From Camarhynchus parvulus (lineage: Eukaryota; Chordata; Aves; Passeriformes; Thraupidae): a stretch of DNA of 64,000 nt. The notes below the pieces were generated by a model. It was not told the origin of the DNA. It saw nothing but the letters and a program-made list of their open reading frames with translations, and searched no databases. Numbering within the stretch: position 1 is the stretch's first letter; each line of letters begins with the position of its first letter. The stretch spans positions 28,455,493 to 28,519,492 of the forward strand of contig NC_044573.1 of the NCBI RefSeq assembly GCF_901933205.1, written 5' to 3'. A program made the position numbers and the translations under genes. Shown here piece after piece: positions 37,036-49,148 of this stretch.

Positions 37036-38740
37036 CCAGTGAACAGCTCACTGAAGTTTATTTACAACATTAAAAACAAGTCCACACATGCAGGTCTTTC
37101 TGGTGGATTCACAGAAGAAAATAAAATGGAAGATCATTTTGTCTCTTCCATTTAGCTCTGTTTACCACTGATATTGGAAGTTTCTGTGGTCTGCTGCTAA
37201 TTCTTTTAACTGGCACTTCATAATTACATGATCAGACATCTATTATTTAAGATAGATGTTTGTCCTCAATGGCTCTTAATAAAATTAAGACACACCCTTC
37301 TGGAGGTATTACTTATTTAGTAATCTCATGATATCTCTGTAATATTTTTGATTCATTCCCCTTGTGTGTCCCTCTGATCTGACTGTTCCTGCCAATGCTG
37401 ACTGCTATGTGGCAAAACAGTACCGTTGTCACTTCCAATTACGCTGGCAGGAGCTGAGCCAAAGGCTGTGGACCTAATGAGGTGTACCCAACCAGGAGCA
37501 AAATGCAACTCCACTTTTACTCCCTGGGTGACAACTATTTTGTGAGAGCAATCCATACCTGGTTACCTTCAGAAGTGGAAATAAACATGCGTGCATAATT
37601 ACGGTGGGATGTCCTGCCCTGCCAGGGTGGGGAGGGAATTGGGCAGCCACGAGAAGCATGGGAAGATCCACAGGCCGAGCCATTGAACATGTTCCGCTGC
37701 TGTGATAGCAGCATCTGTCTGTGCTAGTTAATACTCTCGTTTGTAGCAAACAAGAAGAGGCTTGTTTCTGCAGGTGTGAAAAGCAATCAAAACCTCCCAC
37801 TGACTTCAGGGAGAGAGCACAAGCAGGCGCTTTCCAAGGACACAGGGCTGCTGCGTGCTCTTTAGATAAGGCTACAGCAAGAGAACTGTTAGAAAAACAG
37901 ACAATAAAGAGAAGCAGAGCACTTAGGCTGGGATTAATTTTACCTACTTTAGCCATCTAAAACTTTAGTACCTAACATAGATTAGTCATTTAAGCTCCCT
38001 CTGCAGAGGGAGGGATGCACTTCAACAGGCTGCTTAATCCTTTCTGCTCCACCAGCAGTATGTAGGGGTGTCTTTTACAGAATTAGGGTGATGTAGTCTC
38101 CCATAAACAGGTCACATAAACTCTCTGGATGGCCACCAGCAACTAAGATGGCTAAAGACTATCTTTAACTATCTTTAACTAAAGATAGTTAAATCCTTTC
38201 GAGATGACCCAAAATCTGGCTCTAGTTAACAAGCACAACACTTTGCTTTCCATTGCCTTTAACTATATATATATTAGTCCACTGTAGCCAAGGAATAAAA
38301 TCATATGCTCAGAGGACCTGGTAGGACTATTTTGTGCAAAAACCATTGCTTAAATCTAAGATACTGCGGAAATGTATGGGGGCAAGCAAGCAATGATGAG
38401 AGTAAGAATATCTTGCTGGTTTGGCTCTGCATTTCAGGTTTGATTTTTCCTGACAATCTACCTATTGGCACTTGATGCTGTGACAGTACAGGTTTGCCAA
38501 TCCTTCTCTCAAGCTAAAATTCTCTCTTTGTCGGGAGAAAACAACAGGAATGAATGACATAGAATCCACATAAGACACAGAGACATTTTTGGGTGCCTAT
38601 TATATCTTGTGAGATAAAAACTCTGATCAAGCCTAGAAGAATGTGACAAGGATATGTTTGACAGGTTCCAAGTAAGCCAACCCTGCAATAAATCACATTT
38701 ACCATGCTAACTTTTACTAAGTAGCACTGAATTTGAATAA
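37036..38740. other. Intergenic stretch, no gene seen
   Basis: Unique DNA. The 37560-38040 part has mixed composition with several TAATTA/TTAAT cores and might be a conserved element; the open frame on the minus strand at 37474-37956 (160 codons) has no domain signal and looks like chance. A perfect hairpin lies at 38164-38193. Confidence 0.55.
38164..38193. repeat. Perfect 14-bp-arm hairpin
   Basis: TTTAACTATCTTTA (38164-38177) and TAAAGATAGTTAAA (38180-38193) are exact reverse complements with a 2-base spacer. The left arm also overlaps a 10-bp direct repeat (ATCTTTAACT at 38161 and 38171). It could extrude as a cruciform. Confidence 0.85.
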
Positions 38741-38741
38741 G

Positions 38742-39240
38742 TGTTGCATGAAGGACATTGAGACAGGCTTAATGCACAAAGTTTTATTAGTGGGGTCTGG
38801 AGGTGAAGATATATATATCAACTTCCAAGTTACTTAAGGTGTTAGAAACAATGGGAATAGAAAGCAGGGGGAAAAGCCAAAGAAGGCTTCTCTCTGTGAC
38901 CAGGTGGGAGTCATTGTGAGGCAAGCTTTACCCTATGGGGCAAGTCTCCCCCATAACATCAGGTTATAACAGTGATGGCAGCCATCCTCATCCTCATTCC
39001 CATCCCCATCCCCCAGCACTTCATACCTACATCACAACCTCTGGCAGGTCTTATGGGCTGTTCCCATTTGTGATGCTCTTCTCATGCTGACTCTGGCACA
39101 CTTACCTGGCCACAGGCATTCCACACAGATTGGCACAAAGCTTTGGTGCAGTGTTTCACTGGCTAATCCTGACCAGGCATGTAGGTGACCACTGCCTGCT
39201 TTGCTGTGCTCTAAGCTTTGTGTTTCTGTTGTAAAAACTA
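38742..39240 (-). mobile_element. Possible LTR-like repeat on the minus strand
   Basis: Read on the minus strand, the end of this stretch has CACTAATAAAACTTTGTGC followed by about 35 bases to a terminal CAACA at 38742-38746, the layout of an LTR R-U5 boundary. Minus-strand GGTTATAACAG-type AT patches and a CCATCCTCATCC low-complexity run (38979-39014) also occur. I could not find a matching target-site duplication for the TG end at 38742, so identity and the far limit remain uncertain. Confidence 0.3.
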
Positions 39241-41790
39241 AAATTTATGAGTTGCAGCAAAGATGTAAGAAGAAATTCTTCATGCCAATGGCAGCTGCAT
39301 CCTGTAAGAGCCGTCTATATGATCAGTATATGGGCTTGAAGGTATAAAAACATGAGGCCAATGCTGTGCGTCCAACAGAATAAAACCAGTGAAAATACTG
39401 TCCTCACAGCTCAAAGCCCTGTCACAGGAGCCCTGGTGAACAGTTACAGTGAGCTTTGAGCAAAGGCAGCAAACAGAAAGTGATTGCAGCACCTAAGGCA
39501 CTGTGAAAGAGGAGAATGTCTTTTGGCTGTAGATTTCTTTGTTTCAGAATTCCTTTTCCTTAAGCAAAAAAACCCCATCCCACTGTGCCAAACACATTGT
39601 GTTGCACAATTCTGAAAAATGCTGTAGTGTGGCTTACAAAGTTTCCAAACAACAAATGTTTATGTTTTATATCAAATTGACAAAAGTATTATATTTTCTT
39701 TCCCTTAAAATCAAACTTTATGTCTATTTTTACAACACTTCTGATTTGTTGAAAGTAAAATTAAACCTGGAAAAATATTTGCCACTTTCACTTCAGCACT
39801 TAAAAATCAAATCATTGACCTGGAATCAGCTTTAATGAAATAACTTTTTCTTTTATAATGTGAAAATAGTATCTCTTTGAACAACATTCTACACAGCCTT
39901 TTGTCTTTCTCACTTGTACGTTTTTCACTTCATGCTTCTCTTTAACCACCTTCATTAAACTTGCACCTCCACATGTAAACATCCTGGATTTTACTGTGAT
40001 ATTCTTTTTCTTCTGATAATGTCCTCTTTCTTTCATTCCTTACCTTCTTGTCAAGTCCTCTTTTCCTTCTTTGTTGCACTCATACTCTTCTTCTCTTCTG
40101 CAACATGTCCAAGGGAAAATCTGGAATAAAAATTTCAAAAAAGGCTGTCTACATGTGTTATGGATATGGGGATCTTTCAAGACTTTTTCATTTCCATGAG
40201 AAATCAGAGCAGGTTGTGTACTCCCTTTGAGGACTATGCTCCCCAGTGCAATCCTTTGGCCCACAAGAATAAAGTTCTTCCTTCTCACCCAGTAGAGAGC
40301 CAAAGTCTCCAGATCCATTGTCTTCCTTTAGAAAATAAGTGGCAAAGGTGTGCTCCTCTTCCCTTAAACATTTCAGATTTTCTCCCTAGAATGTCCTAGA
40401 TAATGGAGAGAGAGTTGGCTGTTGGTTAGTAGGCAAGAAAATAATGACTGAATTAAATTATTCTGACCTTGAATTGATAATTGAGTTCTTGGACTCTTCA
40501 CAGGATGAGAAATTCCACTTTGTCTGGTGAGGAAGCCTAAAGTCAATGGCACAGGATAGTGCCCTGATGTTTGCACAGATTACATGATATGTATGCTTTG
40601 TCAGTCGAATCCTCTTCACTGAGAGTCAAAATCTGACCCCTGCCTCAGACCCAAGATGACACATTTCTGGAACATCCTTCCTTCCATGTTTCTTCACAAA
40701 TACTCTGGCCTTTCAACCATGTATTTCTAATTTCTTATGCTGGGCCCTGAGAGTGAGGAGAAGACCTTTACTGTGTTTCTACTCCTACAAAAAACACTCA
40801 GTTATCATCAATCAACTTAACTGGCCATTATCCACTGTGAAGACACAATGCAAATAAAACCTGCCTCTGCTTTTTTACAAGAAACAATGCTTCCTTTTCA
40901 GTCATATGTTAAAAAAAAAAAAAAAGAGAGAGAGGGACATGGCAATTATCAGCTTCTATATTCCTCTGCACTCAGTGTTTAAAATAAGTTGATTGAGATT
41001 GTAGACTGTGCACACAGTTATAATATTGCCGATGCTGACTTTGCAAAGTACAACTGTGTCCTTTATGAATCAATCATCCTTGCCTGGAGGAAGAGGCAAA
41101 GTAAAACTATGGAGAAACCATCAAGAATCTAGAGAACAGGTGAGTGACAAGTGCCTGCAAGTATACAAGTACCAAACTAAGCAGAATTTACCTCTCAACC
41201 ATGAGAAGCCCTACTCATCTTTAAGGCTACTGCTTTAAGCTGGCAGTACATAGGTGTATTACATCCCAGAAAATGCAGTGCAGAACGGTGTCTCTTAGTG
41301 GATGCTCTTGGCATGCTGCAGAGTCTGGTATCATGATTTTGGGTCATTTGGGCCATGCTGTGGGCTCAGTATCAGTTTCTGTGATGAGTCTCTCCACCAT
41401 GGCAGCAGCTTGCTCAGTCTTTCTCCTTACTCACAGGTATAGGTGAACAGACTTCATCCCAGGGATCATCACCAGCTATGCTGGCTCACTTACTTCTGTA
41501 AGGCAAAACCATGAAGATCAGCAAAGGCCAGCCACAGAAACAGTCACTGACTAGAAGAGGTTAGAAATTAGCACCCAGAAACTCATGTGACAGCTGCAAG
41601 AGACAATGGGGAGAAGGAAAGGTGCTAATATGCAGAAAGGATGTCTCCACGTGATCTGGTCGAGCCAAAAGAGCAGATGTGCTCTTGCCTTCAAGTTCAC
41701 CCCTGAGCAGCCAAAGTATCCCATGAGCCTTTTGCTCAGCCATTGTCATTGTGCTGCATATGCATGTAATCCTTCTGCTGGAGATGTCAG

Positions 41791-41829
41791 CATTCCAAAT
41801 GTATCATTCCAATGTATCATTCCAAATGG
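41791..41829 (+). repeat. Three tandem 13-14-bp units
   Basis: CATTCCAAATGTAT, CATTCCAATGTAT and CATTCCAAATGG follow each other, differing by one base indel. A short slippage repeat. Confidence 0.8.
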
Positions 41830-44800
41830 CTAGTGCAGGAAATATTTCTGCCTGTTTATGCTCGCAAATTTTCCTGTTCTACTGGGTATTCAGACAGGCT
41901 CACAAAAGCAGCTGTAAATGAATTTGTAGGCAAATTGTTCTGCACGCTGGAAGATCAGAAAGAAAATGCAAAAAGAACGATATACATTAATGCTGTGTTT
42001 GCTGTAAACAAAGAATTGTGTTTTTCTTTTCATATCCTGAATGACTGTAATAGGGCAAGGCAAAAAAAAAGAAAAAAGAAAAACAAAAAGAGGAGATGAG
42101 GAAACAATTCTCTTATGAAAAGGGATAGCACATACCTCTCCTCTGGACCATCCTACCTCTCAAAATCAACATAAAATGTCACCTCTTTCAATTGATAGAA
42201 AGCTCCTTGAAATGCAAAAGTGCAGACTACAGAAAAGTGGTCACGTGGATGACATCTCAACAACATGAGATTTATTTGCGTCAAAACAATTGAGGAACTA
42301 TTGGTATTCATAAAACGTTCACATACCAGACCCTTTCTGTTCAGGAAATTTAGAGGAAACTAGAAAACACTCACAGGAACAAGAACATCTAAAACTGAAG
42401 GATTCTTTCACTACAAACAATGATTATGATAGCATAAAGCTTTTTCAATTTTAAGTGTTCTGAGAAATTTCATAAAGCTTTTGAAATATTAATAAATGTT
42501 TAATTTTCCAATATATATGTGAAATAGTTAAATACTGGTTACCTTTCAGGTAGATGAAACAAGTATAATTGATTCACTGAGTCCTGCTAAGATTGAAAGC
42601 TCCTCAGACAATAATATATTTACAAAGTAACCCTTTGGTTCTTTCATCAGCTCCCTTAAACTGTGAAGATAAGAAGAAATACTAGAAAACAGGAGAATAC
42701 ATGGTTATTCCTTCGTTCTGTCAAAAAAGAAAACCAAAACAAAACAGCATAAATCCCATCAGATTTCATTAAAAAATCAATTGTTTTAGTGGTCCAGTGT
42801 TCATTTCTGCAGAAGAGCGACAAACTAAATATCCTTGGTATCTGCCCAAAGGGAATATTCAGATTGTCTGAACTGTTACATTAGCAAGGGTTCTATCAGA
42901 CAGCCAAACAAGTGGTTTATATTCATAGTGCTCCATACATATTATTTTTCAGGGTGGTGAGTAAGGCTCTAAACTTGAATGTAGTCATCGTTCCACAAGC
43001 ATAAATGCTGCTGTACAGTCACAACATTTCACAGCACTGCACTTTTCACCTGCAGAGCATCAAATGCATCAGAAGCTGTGCAAGTCCTACTTTCATTTCA
43101 GACATGGGAAAACAGAGCGGCCAGAGACACACAGCAGCTGAGAAGAGAATGCAGCCCTGATAACTTCCCATGATGGCACAAGTCCGGACTTGCAGGATTT
43201 AATTTTCAAATTTAACTAAGAAAGCAAAGTGAAAACTCTCCGTGAGGGAAGGGGAAGGAGAGGAGAGGAGAAAGATACATCAAGTAGGACACTACTGAGG
43301 CTGGCTCCTCTAAGATCAGTTTATCTCACCCATGAATACGTGTAAAATGGGATGTGTTGAATGCCAGCCAGTCTCTTGCTTTGGACTATACTGTTGCATA
43401 GATGAGTGATTCATATTTTCAGCACACTGAGAAAATATGTGGTCACATCAGCGTATTTTAATCTAGCAACACTGGACAGGTTTCCGCCAGACAACTAAAA
43501 TCTACCTCCTTCATTTTAACTAATCCTCTGGGCTAAGGAGCCAGTCTTTCCCTAAATAGTCCTCTCCAGGACACACCTCCATACTTCTTTAAGCCAAGTT
43601 GTGGACAATGAACCTTATTGAGTGCAGTGATATCAGTTCTGTGAGATTTTCACGCCACACAACACTTCAATTTGTTTAATTCAAATATTAATATATGGTT
43701 AATGTTAACACCCATTTACTGAGTTTTACAACCACAGGTCCACCACAACCACCACTGACATTTCAACCACAGGTTCTCACAAAATGTGGAGTAAAGACTT
43801 TCAACATCCAAGAGATATCTGTAATTTGAAGCATCCAATCACGTACCCTTGCCACTCTGACAGGAATTCTTCTCATCGGTTTGTTACTAATGAACATCAT
43901 TAGAGTGCTGAAGGAGCTGGCAGTGTGAGGTCACTCTCCATCATCTTTATAGAATTGTGGCAGTTGGGGGAGGTGTCTAATTACTGGAAAAAAGCATATA
44001 TTATAAATTTCTTCCAAAAAGACAGGAAAGAAGATGTTTTTAAGGACAAAGACAAACATCAGGTTTTATCAATTACTATTTGCTAAAAAAAACTCACAAC
44101 ACAACAAAACAAAGCCAAAAACCCCCAAAAACATAACTTATGTACTCAAATCTGTCACAGGTTTCAGTTTCATGGATCCTACATCCAATCTTTCTGTTAG
44201 AGAAACCAACCTGGTTAACCAGATGCAATGCCAGCATCACCACCTGAGTTAGCACAATAATGCCTTTTGGACTAAGCTGGTGGAAGTGTTATATTCCATG
44301 CACTGAAAAGCCATGATAGAAGAATTTCCTTCAAAAAAGTTTGATGGAAGCTTGGTAGATTTCTTTGCACATTTCTCAGTCCACATCACAGGCCCCTTAC
44401 TCACAACCAGATGGTTCCAAAAAATGAAACCAATGGTTGTCCATGATGGTGTCACTGTAGATTTCAAGTGTATTGATACTTTTAAGGCATTGCAAAGTAA
44501 ATATGCAAAGGACCAAAAATAAGAGGTCTTTGTATAACCAAATACATCTCAGTTTTTAAACACAAGACTATGCCTTTCAAAGTTATGCAACCAAAATCAG
44601 ATTTTGCTACAGACAGTAATAGTAATTATTATACATTTTACTAACACAAATCTCCTGTTGGACATTTTCATTATTTGTCCTCATCACTTTCAATTCAAGG
44701 ATAGTTCTACAGATTGAGCACTGCAATGAGATGCTGATTCATGTTTTACATGCAGGAAGAAAATAACTCTAGTCCTATGCGAGCCAGTATTGTCTGGTTT

Positions 44801-44893
44801 ACATAGTCAATATCAGATGTTCTCATTAAAAGCAATACTGAAGTCATACAATTTATTGCCCCAGCCATTAGTTATTGGCAGCTAAAACCTCAA

Positions 44894-44917
44894 ATATTGC
44901 AGTAATAACTGCAATAT
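44894..44917. repeat. Perfect 10-bp-arm hairpin
   Basis: ATATTGCAGT (44894-44903) and ACTGCAATAT (44908-44917) are exact reverse complements around AATA. Too short for a microRNA precursor as it stands. Confidence 0.75.
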
Positions 44918-47689
44918 AATTTCACAGACAGACCAAAATATATGAACTTGTGTATCATTTGGGAAAGCAATCCAGCTACTTCAGAGAGCCTAATATGAAG
45001 CTCTGAGATCAGATGAGGACCCTGAAGGTCCTAAGGAGGGCCTGTATAGTCAAAGTTCTTTAACTTTTGACATAGGTCCCATTCAGGACTGTCTAGAAAT
45101 GGGATGTGAAGAGAACAATTTTGATCCTGTGAAATTCATGAAGAAATGATGAGCAATATGCTAAAAATTAGTCCTTTTCTCAGGACAGGTACATTGCAAG
45201 ATACAGAAATCTGGTCTGAGCTTTAGAGCCAGCTGCACTTAAGATGATTTTTTGAGTTTGAAATCTTTGCTCTGGATATTGCTTGTGGAGTCTAAGAAAG
45301 TTAAAGTTGATTTGTAAGAAATATGTCAATAAATACAAAATACAGTGAGCAATGATGCGGTCATGAGTATATATGCAAACAATGTTAAATAGATTTCTCT
45401 CTTTTCTCTTTATACACACAATCTGTATGCAATTTATTTATAGATACACACTGAATATATAAAATCATTAAATATACTGTAGGTACCTAACGTACATGTA
45501 TATTCACTACATAACTCAATAATATTTACAAAAACATGAAACTGGGACTCAAATAATTAAAAACCCAGAAATCAAATATTTTAGAGCTCATGTTGAAGCA
45601 GATGTCTGGCTTTCCTCCACATATGGCAATGATGCTGTCTGTGGGGTAGATGGAGAGCATCAGGTGTCTCAGGGATTAAGAATCTCTCTGTAGCTAACAG
45701 CTTAGAAGCTCTGAGGAAAGGTTTACATTCCAGTCCTCCCCTGACCTTCAGCATCTGACACAAAGTTTTTGGAAAGTAATGTTCCACTTTTAGGCAATAA
45801 ATTATTGTGAAATTCTGAAATGGCATATATCATCACCTTTCTTCCCTTCTCTTCCCCCTTAAAGAGGGTGTCTAATTCTGTTCTAAATGCCCAGCTGCAT
45901 ATCATGTGTTGAATGGGGCTGCCACAATGTGAGACCTGTGGATGACATGCCTTCATGAATTGGCAACTGGCAGGCAAAGTAAGAGTATTTTACCTCCCAT
46001 GCCCTTCAGCTGTGCAGTTAAAATGAATACAGATGGGTATTTAAAACAATAATAGACATCCCTTTTTAGAGAGTGAAATCCCACTGGTGGGATGGGAATT
46101 AGGTATTGGTCTTTAATGTTCCTCTCAGCTGACAGAGCATTGAATGAGCCCATTTGTCTTTGTGATAAGTCTAAGTATCCACAGATTTGACAGGTCAGTT
46201 TATTTGAATGTTCTTGGTTTTAAAGGGACCTTTTATTTTCCTGTTCAGCAGTGCATTTCTGCACCAAACAAGGCTCATGCATTTACTTGCTTATGGCTCA
46301 GTACAAATGGAAGCATAAGGGATAATTGTAAGAGAGAGTGGCTCAAACAGGAGGCATCTCTCAATGCAGGATAAAGTTGTGCTCAGAAACCTGCACATCC
46401 CTCATTTGCCACAGGGTGGAAACAATCTCAGGAATGCATCTCCATAACACTGCTGCAACAGCTCAAACGCAGTAGTTAGGTGCCATATGCTGCACACATG
46501 GAGGCAGATGCAGCTGGTAGCTTCAAACATCTCTGAATTGAGAACATGATACAGCTTTAATGCTTTTTTACACCCAAGAAAACAGCATGGCTCCTCAGGT
46601 GCTTTCCTAATCTAGTATTTAAATAGTACACTAGTTTTATAAAATTCCATGTAAAACATGTTGTTTCAAAACAAACTAGATAACTGTAAAGAGTTAATGT
46701 ACTAATAAAAGGAAGAAGAGCTCAGATCCTCAAATGCATTTAAGTACTTAATGCCCCCAGGCATTTGTCTCCCATCAGATTTTGAATGGGTGAATTAGGA
46801 CATAAACTGCTCTTCTGAGCTCAGGCCAGAGGATTTCTCTCCTACATCACTAATTTGGGAAGATTTTCTAATGATCAAAGACAGATATATCTCTAAAAAA
46901 TACTTTTGATGGTGGAGAGGGAAGATAGTATAAGACACATCCGTTTTTTTCCCTCTACTGACTTGAATAACTGATTTGAAGGCATGCACAGAATGCTCCT
47001 GTTCCTCCCAAATAAGGGACTAGTTAAACTCATTTGACTCGAGGCAGTGGTGTGTCTTGCAGTGCAGCAGCCCACTCCTGGGGAGCCAAGCAAGCAATCT
47101 CTGAATTCTCTGTTCTCCCCACTTGCTAAAAAATTAGAAGATTTCTGTCCCCTTGAGATGCCAATCCAGCAATCTTGAAATCTCTTAATATTCATATTGG
47201 GCTAAGAGAATGTTTCAATTTGTCTGTCACGCCTGGTGCTTTCCTACTCCAGCTCAGCCTTTTTATCCACAGCTGTCTGTGGGTTCTTCCTGCTTTTCCT
47301 TTTACACGACATAGGTGTAAAGAACTTTTATTTTGAGAATTATGTTCAGTTTGTATTTTAAAGCAGATGGCATTTCCAGTGCAACATCAGGGGGCTTAGT
47401 ACAGTCAGGAGCTTTCTCTGGGAAAACAGCAGCTTAGTACCAAAGGAGCTGATCTGAAGCCTCTATGAAAAAAACCTGTGGCTTCAGAGCTTTCCCATTT
47501 TTGGTGTTGTCTGCTTCAGAGACACTTTGAAACATTTACCCTCAGGGTTAACATCAGCCCAATCCTTGCAGCAGCTGCAGTGCAAGGGATCCCTTTGAGA
47601 CAGCGTACTGCCACTGGCATTTTGAGGGCTGCACATAACTGGCAGGAGAGATGTTCACTGGCAAACCTTTCTGCCACTTTGCCATTCCC

Positions 47690-47727
47690 CTCCAGATGTG
47701 TCACATCTCTCCAGATGTGTCACATCT
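47690..47727 (+). repeat. 19-bp exact tandem duplication
   Basis: CTCCAGATGTGTCACATCT occurs twice in a row with no mismatch (47690-47708, 47709-47727). Perfect identity suggests a recent event. A degenerate third part (CTCACTCAGATCTCCAG) follows. Confidence 0.9.
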
Positions 47728-48039
47728 CTCACTCAGATCTCCAGGTGCCCACGCAGTGCAAGCGCACTCTGAGCAGTTTCAGTTCTGGGCACTGTGGTTA
47801 ATCACTGTCATTTCAGCATCTGGAGGCTGGGAAGGGCTGCCAGGCCCTTCTGCACAGCCCTGTGAAGCTGTTTGCTTTCCTCTGACCCATAAAGCAAAGA
47901 AGAAAAATGGTGACAAGTCATTAACAAGATATTCTGTGTTTCATTTTATGAGTGCCAGCTGTTCCCCAGCAATCACTCATATAAAACCAGCACTAAAACC
48001 TGACTGCTGTGGGATGTGAGTGCAGACCACATGAGCACT

Positions 48040-48420
48040 GAGCAGCTCTGCAGTTAGGGAGAGAGGGGATGGTGCCACGGCACTGTGTGGGCCAGCAGCT
48101 CCGCAGGATCCCTGGGCTGGCAGGGAGGGAGCGTGACAGCCCGAGGGGCACCGGGGCAGCCCCAGCCGGGGACATTTTGGGCACATCCCCTGAGGATGAG
48201 GGAGGCCAAGGCAAGGCTGGGACAAGGGCTGGTGGGGCTGGGCAGGGCAGGGCCATGGGGAGCTGCAGCCCAGCCCTGTTGGGTGTTGCTGGGACAGAGG
48301 TTGATGGCCCTGGGAGACTGCCATGGGGCCCTGGGCCATGGACAGGGTGGGAGCAGCCCTGGAGTCCTGGGAAAGGGCAGGCAGGGCTGGTGGTGCCCCC
48401 TCAGGCTTGGCAGGTAGACA
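48040..48420 (+). other. GC-rich, G-skewed block with G-quadruplex motif
   Basis: About 380 bp of sharply higher GC than the flanks, with many CAGGG, CTGGG and CCATGG words on the + strand and few CpG. Frames stay open on both strands across it (48069-48479 plus, 48054-48614 minus) because stop codons are rare in such sequence. No family recognised. It lies 110 bp left of the ERVK-type LTR. Confidence 0.6.
48234..48252 (+). promoter_or_regulatory. Canonical G-quadruplex motif
   Basis: GGGGCTGGGCAGGGCAGGG has four runs of at least three G separated by two-base loops (CT, CA, CA), matching the standard G-quadruplex pattern with short, stable loops. Confidence 0.75.
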
Positions 48421-48925
48421 AAAACTGTGTGGAATACTTTTATAATGAGGAAGACCCCGACTTTAAGCAACTCAGGTGAATATCTCAGTGCTGCTACAAA
48501 ACTGCGACAAGTCCATGACATCTGGTAAATGCCAGGACCCAGGACATCCCTCTGGCTGTCCTGAGCAGCCAAGATCCCCACCAGGGGTCTCAGAGACCCT
48601 GGCACAGAGCCCAAAATGCCTGTGGTTTTGATTACAACCTGTGGAGCAAGTTACCAACCTTAGATGAAGATATGCAAGCCATGACAAATTAAGTAGAATG
48701 ATAGTGAATTTATCACTGGGTGAAAAAGTAGATTTTGGGGTTTCTAGAATGGAAGTTCAGGGGCAAGATAGAGGGATCTAGGCATGTCCAGCCTTTCTTC
48801 TTCTTGGCCTCCATCTTTTGCTGTGATGTTGGCACTTTTAGATTGGTTTAGAGTAGAAGCTCACTGTCTAACATAAGTGATAGGTATTGGAAAGTAATTG
48901 TAAACATTGTATACATAGTTTTCAA

Positions 48926-48931
48926 TATAAA
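48926..48931 (+). promoter_or_regulatory. LTR TATA box
   Basis: TATAAA lies about 100 bases before the LTR poly(A) signal, the spacing expected for U3 promoter and a short R. It may still be able to start transcription to the right. Confidence 0.5.
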
Positions 48932-49027
48932 TACATAACACCGCTCTGGGGGCAGGCAGAGTGCCTCTGACTGTCTTGCTGAGCGGACCTCAGCGGGACA
49001 AGAGAAAGAATTTTATAGATAAGATAC

Positions 49028-49033
49028 AATAAA
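49028..49033 (+). terminator. LTR poly(A) signal AATAAA
   Basis: Canonical hexamer, 97 bases after the TATA box start end and about 110 bases before the LTR end. Confidence 0.6.
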
Positions 49034-49148
49034 CAACCTTGAGACCAAGAAATGAAGAGCCCTGACTCTTCAAACACCAGGCTGAGAAAAGAGACTTTCC
49101 AACTTTTCTCAAGGCCACTCTGACCAGCTAAAGATCCAAACAGGTAAA

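Larger units (their letters stand above)
39241..48030. other. Intergenic stretch, no gene seen
   Basis: AT-rich unique DNA with an A14 plus GA run (40911-40935), an A-rich patch (42061-42095) and the short tandem repeats and hairpin listed separately. Open frames such as 41812-42099, 44313-44522 and 47651-48019 (plus) have no domain features. Confidence 0.6.
48524..49148 (+). mobile_element. Solo ERVK-type LTR with 6-bp target-site duplication
   Basis: The LTR proper is 48530-49142 (613 bp). It starts TG and ends CA, and is flanked on both sides by GGTAAA (48524-48529 and 49143-49148), the 6-bp duplication size usual for ERVK/beta-like elements. Inside are a TATA box TATAAA (48926-48931), then ACACCGCTCTGGGGGCAG and CTCTGACTGTCTTGCTGAGC, and an AATAAA signal (49028-49033) followed by CAACCTTGAGACC. 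I recognise this 3' half as an avian ERVK-like LTR. No internal retroviral genes adjoin, so it is a solo LTR. Confidence 0.8.

Noticed and set aside
37474..37956. 160-codon minus-strand frame
   Set aside because: Cysteine- and leucine-rich without recognisable signal, domain or splice context; judged chance.
44313..44522. 69-codon frame without stop in a compact reading frame
   Set aside because: Looks protein-like at first sight but has no homology I recognise, no splice signals and no neighbouring exon.
44894..44917. Hairpin considered as a microRNA precursor
   Set aside because: The stem is only 10 bp; flanking bases do not extend pairing to the 25-30 bp needed.
48054..48614. 186-codon minus-strand and 136-codon plus-strand frames
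   Set aside because: They cover the GC-rich block and the start of the ERVK-type LTR; stop codons are rare in this composition and no domain is visible.
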